From Morganella morganii (GTDB taxonomy: Bacteria > Pseudomonadota > Gammaproteobacteria > Enterobacterales > Enterobacteriaceae): DNA of 64,000 nucleotides. This document shows positions 1-10,947 of this stretch, in pieces. Where the stretch lies: NCBI RefSeq assembly GCF_003996855.1, contig NZ_NRQY01000002.1:657082-721081 (forward strand), written 5' to 3'. The notes beneath the pieces were generated by a model. That model saw nothing but the letters and a program-made list of their open reading frames with translations, was not told the DNA's origin and made no database searches. The position numbers were made by a program, and so were the translations under genes. The number at the start of each line of letters is the position of its first letter. Positions within the stretch are counted from its first letter, which is position 1.

Positions 1-130
1 ATTACCAATTTATAACATATTTCCAAAATTTTATTCCTTAAAATAATACCAAAAAAGATGACAAAATCAGAATATTATTCATATAAATCAATCACGATCG
101 ACATTATTAACCACAATTATATTGTTACTG

Positions 131-170
131 CAAAATAAAGAAGCCACAGGCATTTCTGTCTGTGGCTTTT
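131..170 (-). terminator. Terminator of the giant adhesin gene
   Basis: A perfect 9-bp stem (AAGCCACAG at 141-149, CTGTGGCTT at 160-168) lies just past the leftward adhesin stop. On the minus strand it is followed by CTTTATTTTG, and on the plus strand by TTTATTATT, so it could work in both directions. Confidence 0.8.
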
Positions 171-204
171 ATTATTGTTACTGATTAACAGTAATCTTTC
201 TTAT

Positions 205-3200
205 TTAAGTTGGGTCAACGGATGATACCGTTCCTTTTGGTACAACCTGGACTTCATTATTCTCATCAACAATAATATCAAATACAATCCAGTTTGCTTT
301 TGCAGGGACAACCACATCCGGCGCATCAAAACTCATCATCTCGGATGTACCTGACTTCAGGGTTAAATCCTTATTCAGGAAAAGTAATACTTTCGCTGTT
401 GATAATTCAGTGTCAGTACCTGCGGAATAGCGTTTAACAAAGTAGGTATAAGTCCCCTTATGTCCTTTCCTGATCGTAATCGTTTCGACTCCCGGCGGGC
501 TTTTCTGATCTTTATCCAGTGATGCGTCCGCACCTGCCGGATTATTAGAAGTGTCCGGGTAGAACACATGGATTCGGGCTCCTCCGCCGACAGGCGGAAC
601 CAGTAAATGCGCATCCAGATCGTTAGGTGCTTCACTCCATTGCAGAATAATACGACCGAATTCTGTTCTCAATGCCGGAGACAATGCAAACTTAAAGTTA
701 GTGTCTGCACCACTCTTCACAACCATGAAGTCATCGTAATCGTCGTAATTATTCGCGGTGATCTTAACTGCATACTTTCCGCCAACCAGGTCAACCTTAA
801 ACTTACCGGTTGCATCCGTTGTCGTCTCGTACAGTAATTCTGTTCCATCTTCCGAGAAGATCTTAATGTGTGCTCCGTCAACCGGCTTATCTCCGGCTAC
901 AACCGCGTCAATCACCAGCACTGACGTTGAGAACAGCTCTTCAAAGGAAACTTCCTTATCCGCTTTAACCGTCTGGCTTCCCTGTGCAGCACTGATCACA
1001 ATGTCATAGACCGGTGTCTTGGTACTGGTCAATTTGACAGTCGCGTTACCTGTTGCATCGGTCTGCTGTGAAGTCGCAGATAATTTAGCAGAAGCACCGG
1101 CCGTACTGGTCCAGTTAACGGTCACACCACTCACCGGGTTGTTGTTCGCATCACGGACTTCGGCAATAAATTCAAAGGAATCTGTACCGTTTGCAATCTT
1201 CCGTGTCAGCGCACCGTTAAGCTTCACGCTCGTGATAGTCGCTGTTGCGGCATCACCTGTCAGGCTGACAGTAACACCGGCAACCGGCAGCGCTGTTCCG
1301 TTAACAGTAACTGTCAGCAGAGCATCACCGGCTGTTTTACCTTTCAGTGTCGCAGTATAAGTGCCATCTCCGTTATCCGTCACAGTACTGAAGGTGGTGT
1401 TGGCCAGGCCGGTACTGAACAGCACCGTCTGTCCGGCAACCGGGTTATCGTTGATATCTTTCAGGGTCAGCTTCAGCGTTGAAGTCGCGGTATTGTTTGC
1501 CACGATAGTCAGCGGATCAGCCGTCAGCACCGATTTATCCTTATCCAGCTTGCTGCTGTCTGCTGTCAGTTTCACCGTCACCGGTGCCACATCCAGTACA
1601 GTTCCGTTAACAGTCACTTTCAGTAACGCATCTCCTGCTTTGGTGCCTTTCAGAGTGGCGGTATAGGTACCGTCCAGGTTATCCGTCACCGCACTGAAGG
1701 TGGTGCTGGCCAGGCCGGTACTGAACAGCACGGTCTGTCCGGCAACCGGGTTATCGTTGATATCTTTCAGGGTCAGCTTCAGCGTTGAAGTCGCGGTATT
1801 GTTTGCCACGATAGTCAGCGGATCTGCTGTCAGGACAGATTTATCCTTATCCAGATTACTGCTGTCCGCCGTCAGTTTCACTGTTACCGGTGCAACTGCC
1901 AGTTCCGTACCGTTAACGGTGACTTTCAGTAACGCATCACCGGCCGTTTTCCCTTTCAGAGTCGCGGTATAGGTGCCATCTCCGTTATCCGTCACAGTAC
2001 TGAAGGTGGTGTTGGCCAGGCCGGTACTGAACAGCACCGTCTGTCCGGCAACCGGGTTATCGTTGATATCTTTCAGGGTCAGCTTCAGCGTTGAAGTCGC
2101 GGTATTGTTTGCCACGATAGTCAGCGGATCAGCTGTCAGTACCGATTTATCCTTATCAAGCTGACTGCTGTCTGCTGTCAGTTTCACCGTCACCGGTGCA
2201 ACTGCCAGCACAGTACCGTTGACGGTCACTTTCAGTAACGCATCGCCGGCAGTTTTCCCTTTCAGAGTCGCGGTATAGGTGCCATCTCCGTTATCCGTCA
2301 CAGTACTGAAGGTGGTGTTGGCCAGGCCGGTACTGAACAGCACGGTCTGTCCGGCAACCGGGTTATCGTTGATATCCTTCAGGGTCAGCGTCAGCGTTGA
2401 TACTGTCGCATTGTCAGCCACAATAGTTTCCGGTGTCGCCGTCAGCACTGATTTATCTTTATCCAGCTTGCTGCTGTCCGCTGTCAGCGTCACGGTTACC
2501 GGCGCCACATCCAGTGCATTGCCGCCCACCGTCACTTTGATCACCGCCGCACCGGCTGTTTTCCCTTTCAGGGTCGCCGTATAGGTGCCATCCTGATTAT
2601 CCGTCACCGTACCGAATGTGGTATTTGCCAGTGCTGTGCTGAACAGCACGGTCTGACCGGTCACCGGGTTATCGTTGATATCTTTCAGCGTCAGTTTCAC
2701 CACAGAAGTCGTGGTATTGTTTGCCACGATAGTCAGCGGATCTGCCGTCAGTGCCGACTTATCTTTGTCCAGGTTCTCCTGGTCGCCGATCAGTTTCACT
2801 GTCACCGGTGTAACAGCCAGTACAGCGCTATTCACTGTCACGTTCAGCAATGCATTCCCGGCGGTTTTCCCTTTCAGGGTCGCCGTATAAGTGCCATCCC
2901 CGTTATCCGTCACAGTACTGAAAGTGGTATTTGACAGGCCGGTACTGAACAACACGGTTTGTCCCGGAACCAGGTTGCCGTTGACATCTTTCAGCGTCAG
3001 TGTCAGCGCGGACGTTGCGGTGTTGTTTGCCACAATAGTCAGCGGAACTGCGGTCAGTGCCGATTTATCCTTATCCAGCTTGCTGCTGTCCGGTGTCAGC
3101 ATCACGGTTACCGGCGCCACATCCAGTGCATTGCCGCCCACCGTCACTTTGATCACCGCCGCACCGGCTGTTTTCCCTTTCAGGGTCGCCGTATAGGTGC

Positions 3201-6200
3201 CGTCCTGATTATCTTTTACTGCACTGAAAGTGGTGTTGGCCAGATCAGTACTGAACAGCACAGTCTGTCCGGAGACCAGGTTATCGTTGATATCTTTCAG
3301 GGTCAGCTTTAGTGAAGATGTCGTTGTATCATCAGCCACAATACTCAGCGGTACTGCGGTCAGCGCCGATTTATCCTTATCCAGATTCGTGCTGTCCGCC
3401 GTCAGTTTCACCGTGACCGGTGCCACATCCAGCGTATTACCGCCCACAGTGACGTTAATCACTGCATCACCGGCTGTTTTCCCTTTCAGGGTTGCCGTAT
3501 AAGTGCCGTCCTGATTGTCGATCACCGTACTGAAGGTGGTGTTGGCCAGTGTGGTACTGAACAGCACCGTCTGCCCGGCAACCGGGTTACCATTGACATC
3601 TTTCAGGGTCAGTTTCAGCGCGGAGGTCGCAGTATTGTTTGCCACGATAGTCAGCGGATCAGCCGTCAGTGCCGATTTATCCTTATCCAGATTACCGCTG
3701 TCGGCTGTCAGTTTCACCGTGACCGGTGCCACATCCAGCGCATTACCACCCACAGTGACGTTAATCACTGCATCACCGGCCGTTTTCCCTTTCAGCGTTG
3801 CCGTATAGGTACCGTCCTGATTATCTGTCACTGAACTGAACGTAGTGTTAGCCAGTGCAGTACTGAACAGCACAGTCTGGCCGGTCACCGGGTTGTCGTT
3901 GACGTCTTTCAGGGTCAGCTTCAGTGTTGAGGTCGTGGTGTTGTTTGCCACGATAGTCAGCGGATCAGCCGTCAGTGCCGACTTATCTTTATCCAGATTA
4001 TCCTGGTCGCCGATCAATTTTACACTCACTGGTGTAACAACCAGTTCCGTACCGTTTACGGTCACTTTCAGAGCCGCATTACCGGCTGTTTTCCCTTTCA
4101 GGGTCGCTGTATAGGTACCGTCCAGATTATCGTTCACCGTACTGAAGGCCGTATTTGCCAGATCTGTACTGAACAGCACGGTCTGCCCCGGAACCGGGTT
4201 GCCGTTAACATCTTTCAGGGTCAGTTTCAGCGCGGAGGTCGCGGTGTTGTCCGCTACGATAGTCAGCGGTGTCGCGGTCAGTGCCGATTTATCCTTATCC
4301 AGATGCGTGCTGTCCGGTGTCAGCGTAACAGTTACCGGCGCAACAGCCAGCCCAGTGCCGTTAACAATAACCGTCAGAGGAGCATCACCGGATTTGGTAC
4401 CTTTCAGCGTCGCGGTATAAGTCCCGTCCTGATTATCGGTTACCGCACTGAAGGTGGTATCCGCCAGTGTGGTGCTGAACAGAACTGTCTGTCCCGGAAC
4501 CGGGTTACCGTTAACATCTTTCAGAGCCAGTGTCAGTGATGAGGTCGCAGTATTATTTGCCACGATACTCAGCGGGTCAGCAGTCAGGACGGATTTATCC
4601 TTGCTCAGATTACCGTTATCCGCCGTCAGTTTTACCGTCACCGGTGCAACAGACAGCTCCGTACCGTTCACAGTCACTTTCAGCAACGCATCACCGGCCG
4701 TTTTCCCTTTCAGGGTCGCGGTGTAAGTGCCGTCCTGATTATCGGTTACCGCACTGAAGGTCGTACCGCCAAGCGCAGTGCTGAATACCACTGTCTGTCC
4801 CGGAACCGGGTTACCGTTAACGTCTTTCAGCGTCAGTTTCAGATCCGATAATGATGCATCATCTGCCACGATAGTCAGCGGTACTGCGGTCAGCGCGGAT
4901 TTATCTTTATCCAGCTGACTGCTGTCAGGCGTCAGTGTCACCGTGACCGGTGCCACATCCAGCGCATTACCACCCACCGTCACTTTAATAACAGCATCAC
5001 CGGCGGTTTTCCCTTTCAGTGTCGCGGTATAAGTCCCGTCCTGATTATCGTTCACCGTACTGAAGGCGGTGTTCGCCAGTGTGGTACTGAACAGCACGGT
5101 TTGTCCGGAAACCGGGTTACCGTTGACGTCTTTCAGGGTCAGTTTCAGCATTGAGGTCGTGGTATTATTTGCCACAATGCTCAGTGGTGTCGCCTCCAGA
5201 ACAGATTTATCTTTATCCAGATTACCGCTGTCCGCTGTCAGTTTCACCGTCACCGCTGCCACTGCCAGTTCCGTACCGTTTACGGTCACTTTCAGTGCCG
5301 CATCACCGGCGGTTTTCCCTTTCAGGGTCGCAGAATAAGTGCCGTCCTGATTATCGGTTACCGCACTGAAGGTGGTACCGCCAAGCGCAGTGCTGAATGC
5401 GACTGCCTGTCCCGGAACCGGGTTACCGTTAACATCCTTCAGGGTCAGGGTCAGTGAAGACGTCGCTGCGTTATCTGCCACGATAGTCAGCGGCACTGCG
5501 TTCAGTGAGGATTTATCTTTATCCAGATTCGTGCTGTCCGGTGTCAGTGTCACTGTTACCGCTGCAACATCCAGCACAGTGCCATTGACAGTCACTTTGA
5601 TAGCGGCATCACCGGCGGTCTTCCCTTTCAGCGTCGCCGTATAGGTGCCGTCCTGATTATCGATCACCGTACTGAACGCAGTATTTGCCAGTGTGGTACT
5701 GAACAATACTGTCTGGCCGCTGACGGCGTTACCGTTAACGTCTTTCAGGGTCAGTTTCAGCGCAGAGGTCGCGGTGTTATCCGCCACGATAGTCAGCGGT
5801 GTTGCAGTCAGTGAGGATTTATCCTTATCCAGATTACCGCTGTCCGCGGTCAGTTTTACCGTTACCGGTGCAACAGCCAGCACAGCGCCGTTTACGGTCA
5901 CTTCCAGAGCCGCATTACCGGCAGTTTTCCCCTTCAGCGTCGCGGTATAGGTGCCATCCTGATTATCCGTTACCGCACTGAATGTGGTATCTGCCAGTGA
6001 AGTACTGAACAGCACAGCCTGACCGGTCACCGGGTTGTTGTTAACATCTTTCAGCGTCAGTTTCAGCACGGAGGTCGCGGTGTTGTTTGCCACGATACTC
6101 AGCGGTGTCGCTGCCAGTACAGATTTATCTTTATCCAGCTGACTGCTGTCCGCCGTCAGTTTCACCGTCACGGGTGCAACAGCAAAATTATTGCCGTTCA

Positions 6201-9200
6201 GCGTGACACTGATCTGCGCATCACCGGATTTGGTCCCTTTCAGGGTGGCCGTGTAAGTACCGTCCTGATTATCCGTTACCGCACTGAAGGTGGTGTCTTG
6301 CAGGCCGGTGCTGAACAGCGCAGTCTGCCCCGCAACCGGGTTATTATTCACATCCCGCAGAGTCAGTGTGATTGCGGATGTCGTGTTACCGTCCGCCACG
6401 ATGGTGTCCGGTACTGCTGTAAGCGAGGATTTATCTTTATCCAGCTTACTGCTGTCTGCGGTCAGTTTTACACTCACTTCAGAAACAGCCAGTACAGCAT
6501 CATTTACTGTTACTTTGATTTTTGCGGTTCCGGCTTTAGTCCCTTTCAGAGTGGCAGTATAAGTCCCGTCCGCATTGTCTCTTACCGCACTGAACACAGT
6601 ATCTGCCAGGGTGGTTGTGCTGAATACCACTGTCTGGCCGCTCACGCTATTACCGTTAGCATCTTTCAGGTTCAGAGTCAGCGTTGACGCTGCCTTGCCA
6701 TCAGCCACGATAGTGTCAGGAACAGCCGTCAGCTCAGATTTATCCCCGCTCAGGTTACCGTTATCAGCCGTCAGTTTTACGATGACCGGCGCAACCGCGA
6801 ACGCTTTTCCGTTCAGCGTAATGCTGACTTTCGCATCCCCGGCTTTAACACCTTTCAGCGTCGCCGTGTAAGTACCATCCGGATTTTCGGTAGTATCGCT
6901 CACCGTTGTCCCTGTCAGAGGAGCACTGAAGACCACTGTCTGACCCGGGATCAGGTTCCCCTGACGATCTTTTAAGATAAAATGCAGCGTCGATGTTGTC
7001 TGATCATCTGCCACGATCGTCATCGGGTCCGCTGTCAGTGAAGATTTCTGAGCATCCGGGTTCGCACTGTCTGCCTTAAAGGTGACGGTGACAAATGGCT
7101 CACTGGTATTAATCTTCGCTTTAACAGCAACCTGTGCAGCGCGGGTACTGGTCATGCTGAATGTTACTTCGCCCTGCTCATTGGTCAGCAGTGACTGCGA
7201 GGCCGGAGCCGCACCATTGTCAGCCGAGAAAAGAACGGCCACATACGGCACAACGTTACCCTGTGCATCGGTAACAATCGCTTTCACGCTGTTGACGGAT
7301 ACACCATCTGCGGCGCTGTTATCTGCGGTCACCGTGAGGTTCGGTGCCAGAATTTCCGCTGTCGTGCTGTCCGCAGTAAACATCACTGTTTTTGATGCGG
7401 ATTTACCATTGATTTGTGCGGTGACTTTCGTGTTACCCGCACGGGTGTTAGTCAGTTCAAACAGCGCATTGCCATCCGTATCAGTGTTGATCTGCATCTG
7501 AGAGGGCAGTGCACCGTGGTCAGTGATGAACTGTACCGCCATTCCCGGAACCGGGTTATTGTAGGCATCAACAATAGTGGCTTTCACACTGTTTGCTGCC
7601 GCACCATCTGCTTTCTGATTATTGGTGACGATAACCAGGCTTGCATCTGTGATGGTTGCCGTGGTTTCATCCGCCACAAATTTCAGTGGGCGTACCGCAT
7701 CATCGCCGTTAATGCTGAAGGTATAGTTATCAGAACCGGCTTTGGTATTGCTGATACTGATACGCAGCTGACCACGGCTGTCTGTCAGACCGCTGACAGG
7801 CTGGGTCTGATAGCGCGCAGTTCCCGGCACGTTGATGGTTACCGGTGCACCGGCTAACGGGTTATTGCGGCTGTCGGTGACAGTCACCAGAACCTCATTT
7901 TTCGCTTTACCGTCAGCTTTGGCACCATCCTGAGTCACTACCGCACTCTGGATTTTCGCAGTGCTGATATCTGCAACAAACTGTGAGGTCACACTCTTCG
8001 AAGTGCCTGTTCCTTCAACCACCAGTTTTGAATCCCCGGCCGTCTCACTGCTGAAACGGATAGTGACCTGTCCGTTAGTGTCGGTCTGCTGGTTCGGATC
8101 AACAACTGTCGCGCCATTATCCGCTCTGGCGGTTAACGGGAAGTTTTCCACCTGGTTATCAAACTGGTCAGTGACCGTTGCCACAGCGATGTTCTTCGCC
8201 TGGCCATCCGCTACGGCTTTGTTATTGGTTAACTCAAGCGTTTTGATTTTTGCGGTACTGATATCAGCAAGATAAGTGATTGATTCCGTCCGGCTGTTAC
8301 CGTTACGCATCTTGGCTTTCAGCAATCCTTTACCGGCGGATTTACTGATGATTTTCACGGTCGCCGTGCCGTCCGGCCCGGAGATTACGGTCAGGGTCTG
8401 GCCGCTGTTACCGTCCGCATCATAAATTGTCACACCTTCCGGATTTTTCAGGCCGGAAACGCTGAAGGTGACTGCTTTATTCGGCAGCACTTCACCTTTG
8501 TCATTCTGTAACAGAGCAACGGCCGTGAACTGGTCGCTGTTATTGGCGATTAATGACTGATTCGGCGTTACCGTCAGGCGGGTAATGGTTTCCACAGACG
8601 GAATAACATTCACCCACATTTCTGCGGTGTTGGACGGGTTACCCTCGTTATCTTCACCCACCGTCGTCACACGGTAGCCCTGCGGCCCGCCGTTGCGATC
8701 CATAAAGATATATTCCGGCAGGGTAATATCTGCCGTGGTCAGCCCGGTTTGTTTAATTTCACCACCGTTTGCCAGCAGTTCAGGCGCTGACCAGCGCAGT
8801 GATTTCAGGCCGTATTTGGCTTTCAGCACACTGACCGTCACCGGCAATGTCTGTGCCGCTTCACCGTTGAGTGCCGGCGGCAGTGCAATCCGCAGCAGTT
8901 CCTGCTTACGGTACTGCATCACAATGTTGTAGTTTCTGTCGACAAAATCGTAACGGTTACCTGCCAGGTTACGCATCAGATCAACATTTTCGGTATCCAG
9001 CTGTTGTGACAACGGCACGCCGAAACGGTAGGAAAGTTCCATACCAATCTGGCTGTCATTGGAATCACCACGGGATGTCTGACCTTTGAACGTGATCAGC
9101 GGGAACGGGGTATAACTGAGTCCGAAGGTGGAAACTGACGGGTTATTTTTCAGTTCACCGGAAGAAGTGGTACTGGCCAGGCTGATGCCGTCGCCGAAGT

Positions 9201-10242
9201 ACTGTTCATATTTTGCAAATGCACCTAACTGCGGATAATCAGGCAGATAGCCCTCCGCACGAATATCAAACCCGTTAGCCGGGCGTTCATCATAATCTCG
9301 CATTTCATGCAGTTTTGACTGATGCCAGTCTGTTACCCTGAAATAGCCGTTAGCCGCAAATTTCAGGTAATCAGCCCATAACTCACCACCGACACCAACC
9401 CGCGAGTTACCGCCGGTGATATCGTAATCATAAAAGCTGTTTACACCCCACATCCAGCCATCTTCATACTGACGATAGCCCAGACCGAGGTTGGTGGTGG
9501 TGCGTTCTTCATTGGCACGAAGCCCGACCTGTGAAAACAGCAGGCTGTTCGGGTTATCGATTAACGGCACCAGAACATCCGCATCACCGGTTTTATTGCT
9601 GCCGAACTGAATGCGGGCATGACCCACCTGGTTCAGCCAGTCATTTACCTGCTGATTCAGCAGGTTTTCACCGATACTGCGCACATAGCCGAGAGACGCG
9701 TCAACTGCATCATCACTGGAGAGGATCTGACCAGCCTGTGAAGCATTGCCCGCCCAGCGGGATTCATTTTGCGCCGCTTCATCTTCCGGAGAGATATCCG
9801 GCAGACCGAGAGTCGGTAATGCGCTGAAAACATCATCTGTCCGCACGGTATTATCGCGCGGTGCCGGGTTTGCCGGGTCCGGTAGTGTGCTGACACTCAT
9901 CGGGAACGGCATACCGTTCTGTCCGGAGATAAAACCGCTGTCAGAACCGGCCGGCATTACACCGTATTCACTGCCTGCCGGCATTTCAACGGTAAATCCC
10001 TCACTGCTCAGAGTACTGCCGGACGCAGTTTTTCCGCCCTGTAATTTCGGAGGCGGAGCCGGGGATGTATCCATCAGTGCATTAAGTCCGTCAAACGTTT
10101 CTGACATGATTAATGCATCATTTTGTTCTGCCGCATAAGCAACAGATAATGTTGCCGTCGACACCGGAAAAAATAACTGCAAAAAGAGCAACAGATAGGC
10201 TGTTACTCTCTTTGTTTTTGAGTAATACGAAGTCACAGGCAT
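205..10242 (-). CDS. Giant intimin/invasin-family inverse autotransporter adhesin
   Basis: This 3345-residue protein is a very large outer-membrane adhesin. An N-terminal signal region (about 1-38, hydrophobic core LLLFLQLFF) is followed by an inverse-autotransporter beta-barrel domain (about 185-450, with the typical run from YVRSIGENLLNQ to ELSYRFGVPL). Next come several divergent Ig-like (Big_1) domains and then about 19 tandem Ig-like repeats of ~102 residues, each starting near DKDKSxLTAxPLTIVA. The C-terminus has a carboxypeptidase-regulatory-like domain and a last domain with the LQWSEAPNDLDAHL motif of the YfaP/DUF2135 type, not the C-type lectin domain of intimin. The family inserts the barrel in the outer membrane and exports the C-terminal repeats to the surface. 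It lies 38 bp downstream of a lipoprotein gene on the same strand, probably one operon. The binding target is unknown. Confidence 0.93.
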   Translation of the reverse strand: MPVTSYYSKTKRVTAYLLLFLQLFFPVSTATLSVAYAAEQNDALIMSETFDGLNALMDTSPAPPPKLQGGKTASGSTLSSEGFTVEMPAGSEYGVMPAGSDSGFISGQNGMPFPMSVSTLPDPANPAPRDNTVRTDDVFSALPTLGLPDISPEDEAAQNESRWAGNASQAGQILSSDDAVDASLGYVRSIGENLLNQQVNDWLNQVGHARIQFGSNKTGDADVLVPLIDNPNSLLFSQVGLRANEERTTTNLGLGYRQYEDGWMWGVNSFYDYDITGGNSRVGVGGELWADYLKFAANGYFRVTDWHQSKLHEMRDYDERPANGFDIRAEGYLPDYPQLGAFAKYEQYFGDGISLASTTSSGELKNNPSVSTFGLSYTPFPLITFKGQTSRGDSNDSQIGMELSYRFGVPLSQQLDTENVDLMRNLAGNRYDFVDRNYNIVMQYRKQELLRIALPPALNGEAAQTLPVTVSVLKAKYGLKSLRWSAPELLANGGEIKQTGLTTADITLPEYIFMDRNGGPQGYRVTTVGEDNEGNPSNTAEMWVNVIPSVETITRLTVTPNQSLIANNSDQFTAVALLQNDKGEVLPNKAVTFSVSGLKNPEGVTIYDADGNSGQTLTVISGPDGTATVKIISKSAGKGLLKAKMRNGNSRTESITYLADISTAKIKTLELTNNKAVADGQAKNIAVATVTDQFDNQVENFPLTARADNGATVVDPNQQTDTNGQVTIRFSSETAGDSKLVVEGTGTSKSVTSQFVADISTAKIQSAVVTQDGAKADGKAKNEVLVTVTDSRNNPLAGAPVTINVPGTARYQTQPVSGLTDSRGQLRISISNTKAGSDNYTFSINGDDAVRPLKFVADETTATITDASLVIVTNNQKADGAAANSVKATIVDAYNNPVPGMAVQFITDHGALPSQMQINTDTDGNALFELTNTRAGNTKVTAQINGKSASKTVMFTADSTTAEILAPNLTVTADNSAADGVSVNSVKAIVTDAQGNVVPYVAVLFSADNGAAPASQSLLTNEQGEVTFSMTSTRAAQVAVKAKINTSEPFVTVTFKADSANPDAQKSSLTADPMTIVADDQTTSTLHFILKDRQGNLIPGQTVVFSAPLTGTTVSDTTENPDGTYTATLKGVKAGDAKVSITLNGKAFAVAPVIVKLTADNGNLSGDKSELTAVPDTIVADGKAASTLTLNLKDANGNSVSGQTVVFSTTTLADTVFSAVRDNADGTYTATLKGTKAGTAKIKVTVNDAVLAVSEVSVKLTADSSKLDKDKSSLTAVPDTIVADGNTTSAITLTLRDVNNNPVAGQTALFSTGLQDTTFSAVTDNQDGTYTATLKGTKSGDAQISVTLNGNNFAVAPVTVKLTADSSQLDKDKSVLAATPLSIVANNTATSVLKLTLKDVNNNPVTGQAVLFSTSLADTTFSAVTDNQDGTYTATLKGKTAGNAALEVTVNGAVLAVAPVTVKLTADSGNLDKDKSSLTATPLTIVADNTATSALKLTLKDVNGNAVSGQTVLFSTTLANTAFSTVIDNQDGTYTATLKGKTAGDAAIKVTVNGTVLDVAAVTVTLTPDSTNLDKDKSSLNAVPLTIVADNAATSSLTLTLKDVNGNPVPGQAVAFSTALGGTTFSAVTDNQDGTYSATLKGKTAGDAALKVTVNGTELAVAAVTVKLTADSGNLDKDKSVLEATPLSIVANNTTTSMLKLTLKDVNGNPVSGQTVLFSTTLANTAFSTVNDNQDGTYTATLKGKTAGDAVIKVTVGGNALDVAPVTVTLTPDSSQLDKDKSALTAVPLTIVADDASLSDLKLTLKDVNGNPVPGQTVVFSTALGGTTFSAVTDNQDGTYTATLKGKTAGDALLKVTVNGTELSVAPVTVKLTADNGNLSKDKSVLTADPLSIVANNTATSSLTLALKDVNGNPVPGQTVLFSTTLADTTFSAVTDNQDGTYTATLKGTKSGDAPLTVIVNGTGLAVAPVTVTLTPDSTHLDKDKSALTATPLTIVADNTATSALKLTLKDVNGNPVPGQTVLFSTDLANTAFSTVNDNLDGTYTATLKGKTAGNAALKVTVNGTELVVTPVSVKLIGDQDNLDKDKSALTADPLTIVANNTTTSTLKLTLKDVNDNPVTGQTVLFSTALANTTFSSVTDNQDGTYTATLKGKTAGDAVINVTVGGNALDVAPVTVKLTADSGNLDKDKSALTADPLTIVANNTATSALKLTLKDVNGNPVAGQTVLFSTTLANTTFSTVIDNQDGTYTATLKGKTAGDAVINVTVGGNTLDVAPVTVKLTADSTNLDKDKSALTAVPLSIVADDTTTSSLKLTLKDINDNLVSGQTVLFSTDLANTTFSAVKDNQDGTYTATLKGKTAGAAVIKVTVGGNALDVAPVTVMLTPDSSKLDKDKSALTAVPLTIVANNTATSALTLTLKDVNGNLVPGQTVLFSTGLSNTTFSTVTDNGDGTYTATLKGKTAGNALLNVTVNSAVLAVTPVTVKLIGDQENLDKDKSALTADPLTIVANNTTTSVVKLTLKDINDNPVTGQTVLFSTALANTTFGTVTDNQDGTYTATLKGKTAGAAVIKVTVGGNALDVAPVTVTLTADSSKLDKDKSVLTATPETIVADNATVSTLTLTLKDINDNPVAGQTVLFSTGLANTTFSTVTDNGDGTYTATLKGKTAGDALLKVTVNGTVLAVAPVTVKLTADSSQLDKDKSVLTADPLTIVANNTATSTLKLTLKDINDNPVAGQTVLFSTGLANTTFSTVTDNGDGTYTATLKGKTAGDALLKVTVNGTELAVAPVTVKLTADSSNLDKDKSVLTADPLTIVANNTATSTLKLTLKDINDNPVAGQTVLFSTGLASTTFSAVTDNLDGTYTATLKGTKAGDALLKVTVNGTVLDVAPVTVKLTADSSKLDKDKSVLTADPLTIVANNTATSTLKLTLKDINDNPVAGQTVLFSTGLANTTFSTVTDNGDGTYTATLKGKTAGDALLTVTVNGTALPVAGVTVSLTGDAATATITSVKLNGALTRKIANGTDSFEFIAEVRDANNNPVSGVTVNWTSTAGASAKLSATSQQTDATGNATVKLTSTKTPVYDIVISAAQGSQTVKADKEVSFEELFSTSVLVIDAVVAGDKPVDGAHIKIFSEDGTELLYETTTDATGKFKVDLVGGKYAVKITANNYDDYDDFMVVKSGADTNFKFALSPALRTEFGRIILQWSEAPNDLDAHLLVPPVGGGARIHVFYPDTSNNPAGADASLDKDQKSPPGVETITIRKGHKGTYTYFVKRYSAGTDTELSTAKVLLFLNKDLTLKSGTSEMMSFDAPDVVVPAKANWIVFDIIVDENNEVQVVPKGTVSSVDPT
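1240..7060 (-). repeat. About 19 tandem ~306-bp Ig-like repeats
   Basis: Inside the adhesin gene a unit of about 306 bp recurs roughly 19 times. The three or four units nearest the C-terminal end (about 1270-2440) are almost identical at the DNA level, sharing long tracts such as those around ATCGTTGATATC. Units toward the N-terminus are more divergent. Such an array can gain or lose units by homologous recombination, so its length may vary between isolates and is easily mis-assembled from short reads. Confidence 0.9.
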
Positions 10243-10280
10243 GAATACATCCCCGAAATAAGATTAAAAACCCGGAAAAA

Positions 10281-10760
10281 TTAAATATCAGAAAGTGCTT
10301 TTATTTTATCCTTCACACCAATGAAACCTGCGTACTGCACTTTGGTACATAAGGTGTCCAGTTTTTTATTCAGCGTCATGGATAACACCTCACGGGAGTC
10401 TTTATCCATAATCTCTTTATTGACGTTTAAGAAGGTGTAGTTCTGATTAATACGTCCGTAGCTGGATGAGAAATCATTAAACTCAGCCTGATTGACACCT
10501 TTAAGGAAATTAAACCCGTCAACACACGCGTTATTTGTGGATGCAATAACAATTCCCTGTGATGCTAATTGTTTACTTCCCACATACGCCTGTGCCGCGT
10601 TATTACCGGTCACATTAGGAGTGGCAGAACGGGTTTGCTGCTTCACCGGCGGATTTTTAACTGCTGCCGTATTTTTCTTTACCGGTGATGTTGAGCAGGC
10701 AGAAATAACCAGTGAAAGACCGGCTACAACGAGTGCTTTTTTGTTAATCATCATTTTCAT
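10281..10760 (-). CDS. Small lipoprotein upstream of the adhesin
   Basis: This 159-residue protein starts with a lipoprotein signal peptide: basic start, hydrophobic ALVVAGLSLVISA, then the lipobox cysteine of ISAC at about residue 22. The mature part opens with a Lys/Thr/Pro/Asn-rich linker and continues as a mostly polar domain with two cysteines. I do not recognise the family. An AGGA ribosome-binding sequence precedes a cluster of candidate ATG codons, so the start may be codon 1 or codon 3. The stop is 38 bp from the adhesin start on the same strand, so it is probably co-transcribed and may help export or anchoring of the adhesin. That role is an inference from position only. Confidence 0.75.
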   Translation of the reverse strand: MKMMINKKALVVAGLSLVISACSTSPVKKNTAAVKNPPVKQQTRSATPNVTGNNAAQAYVGSKQLASQGIVIASTNNACVDGFNFLKGVNQAEFNDFSSSYGRINQNYTFLNVNKEIMDKDSREVLSMTLNKKLDTLCTKVQYAGFIGVKDKIKALSDI

Positions 10761-10947
10761 TCATTCCTATTTATAAAATTAACTCTTACAGAGAGAAATT
10801 ACAGGTTTAATAAAAACACCTGACTGCCGATGATATGAAGTTAGTGCAACATATTATTAACAGCATTCAGATGTCATCAGACAGAAATAGGTTGGTGATG
10901 TTAAATACACGAGTAAAGGGAGAGTCATAACAGCCGGATAGTCAGCA

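Noticed and set aside
375-9896. Many open frames of 60-147 codons on both strands inside the adhesin gene
   Set aside because: They recur with the 306-bp repeat period and have no ribosome-binding sequences of their own; they are shadows of the repeats.
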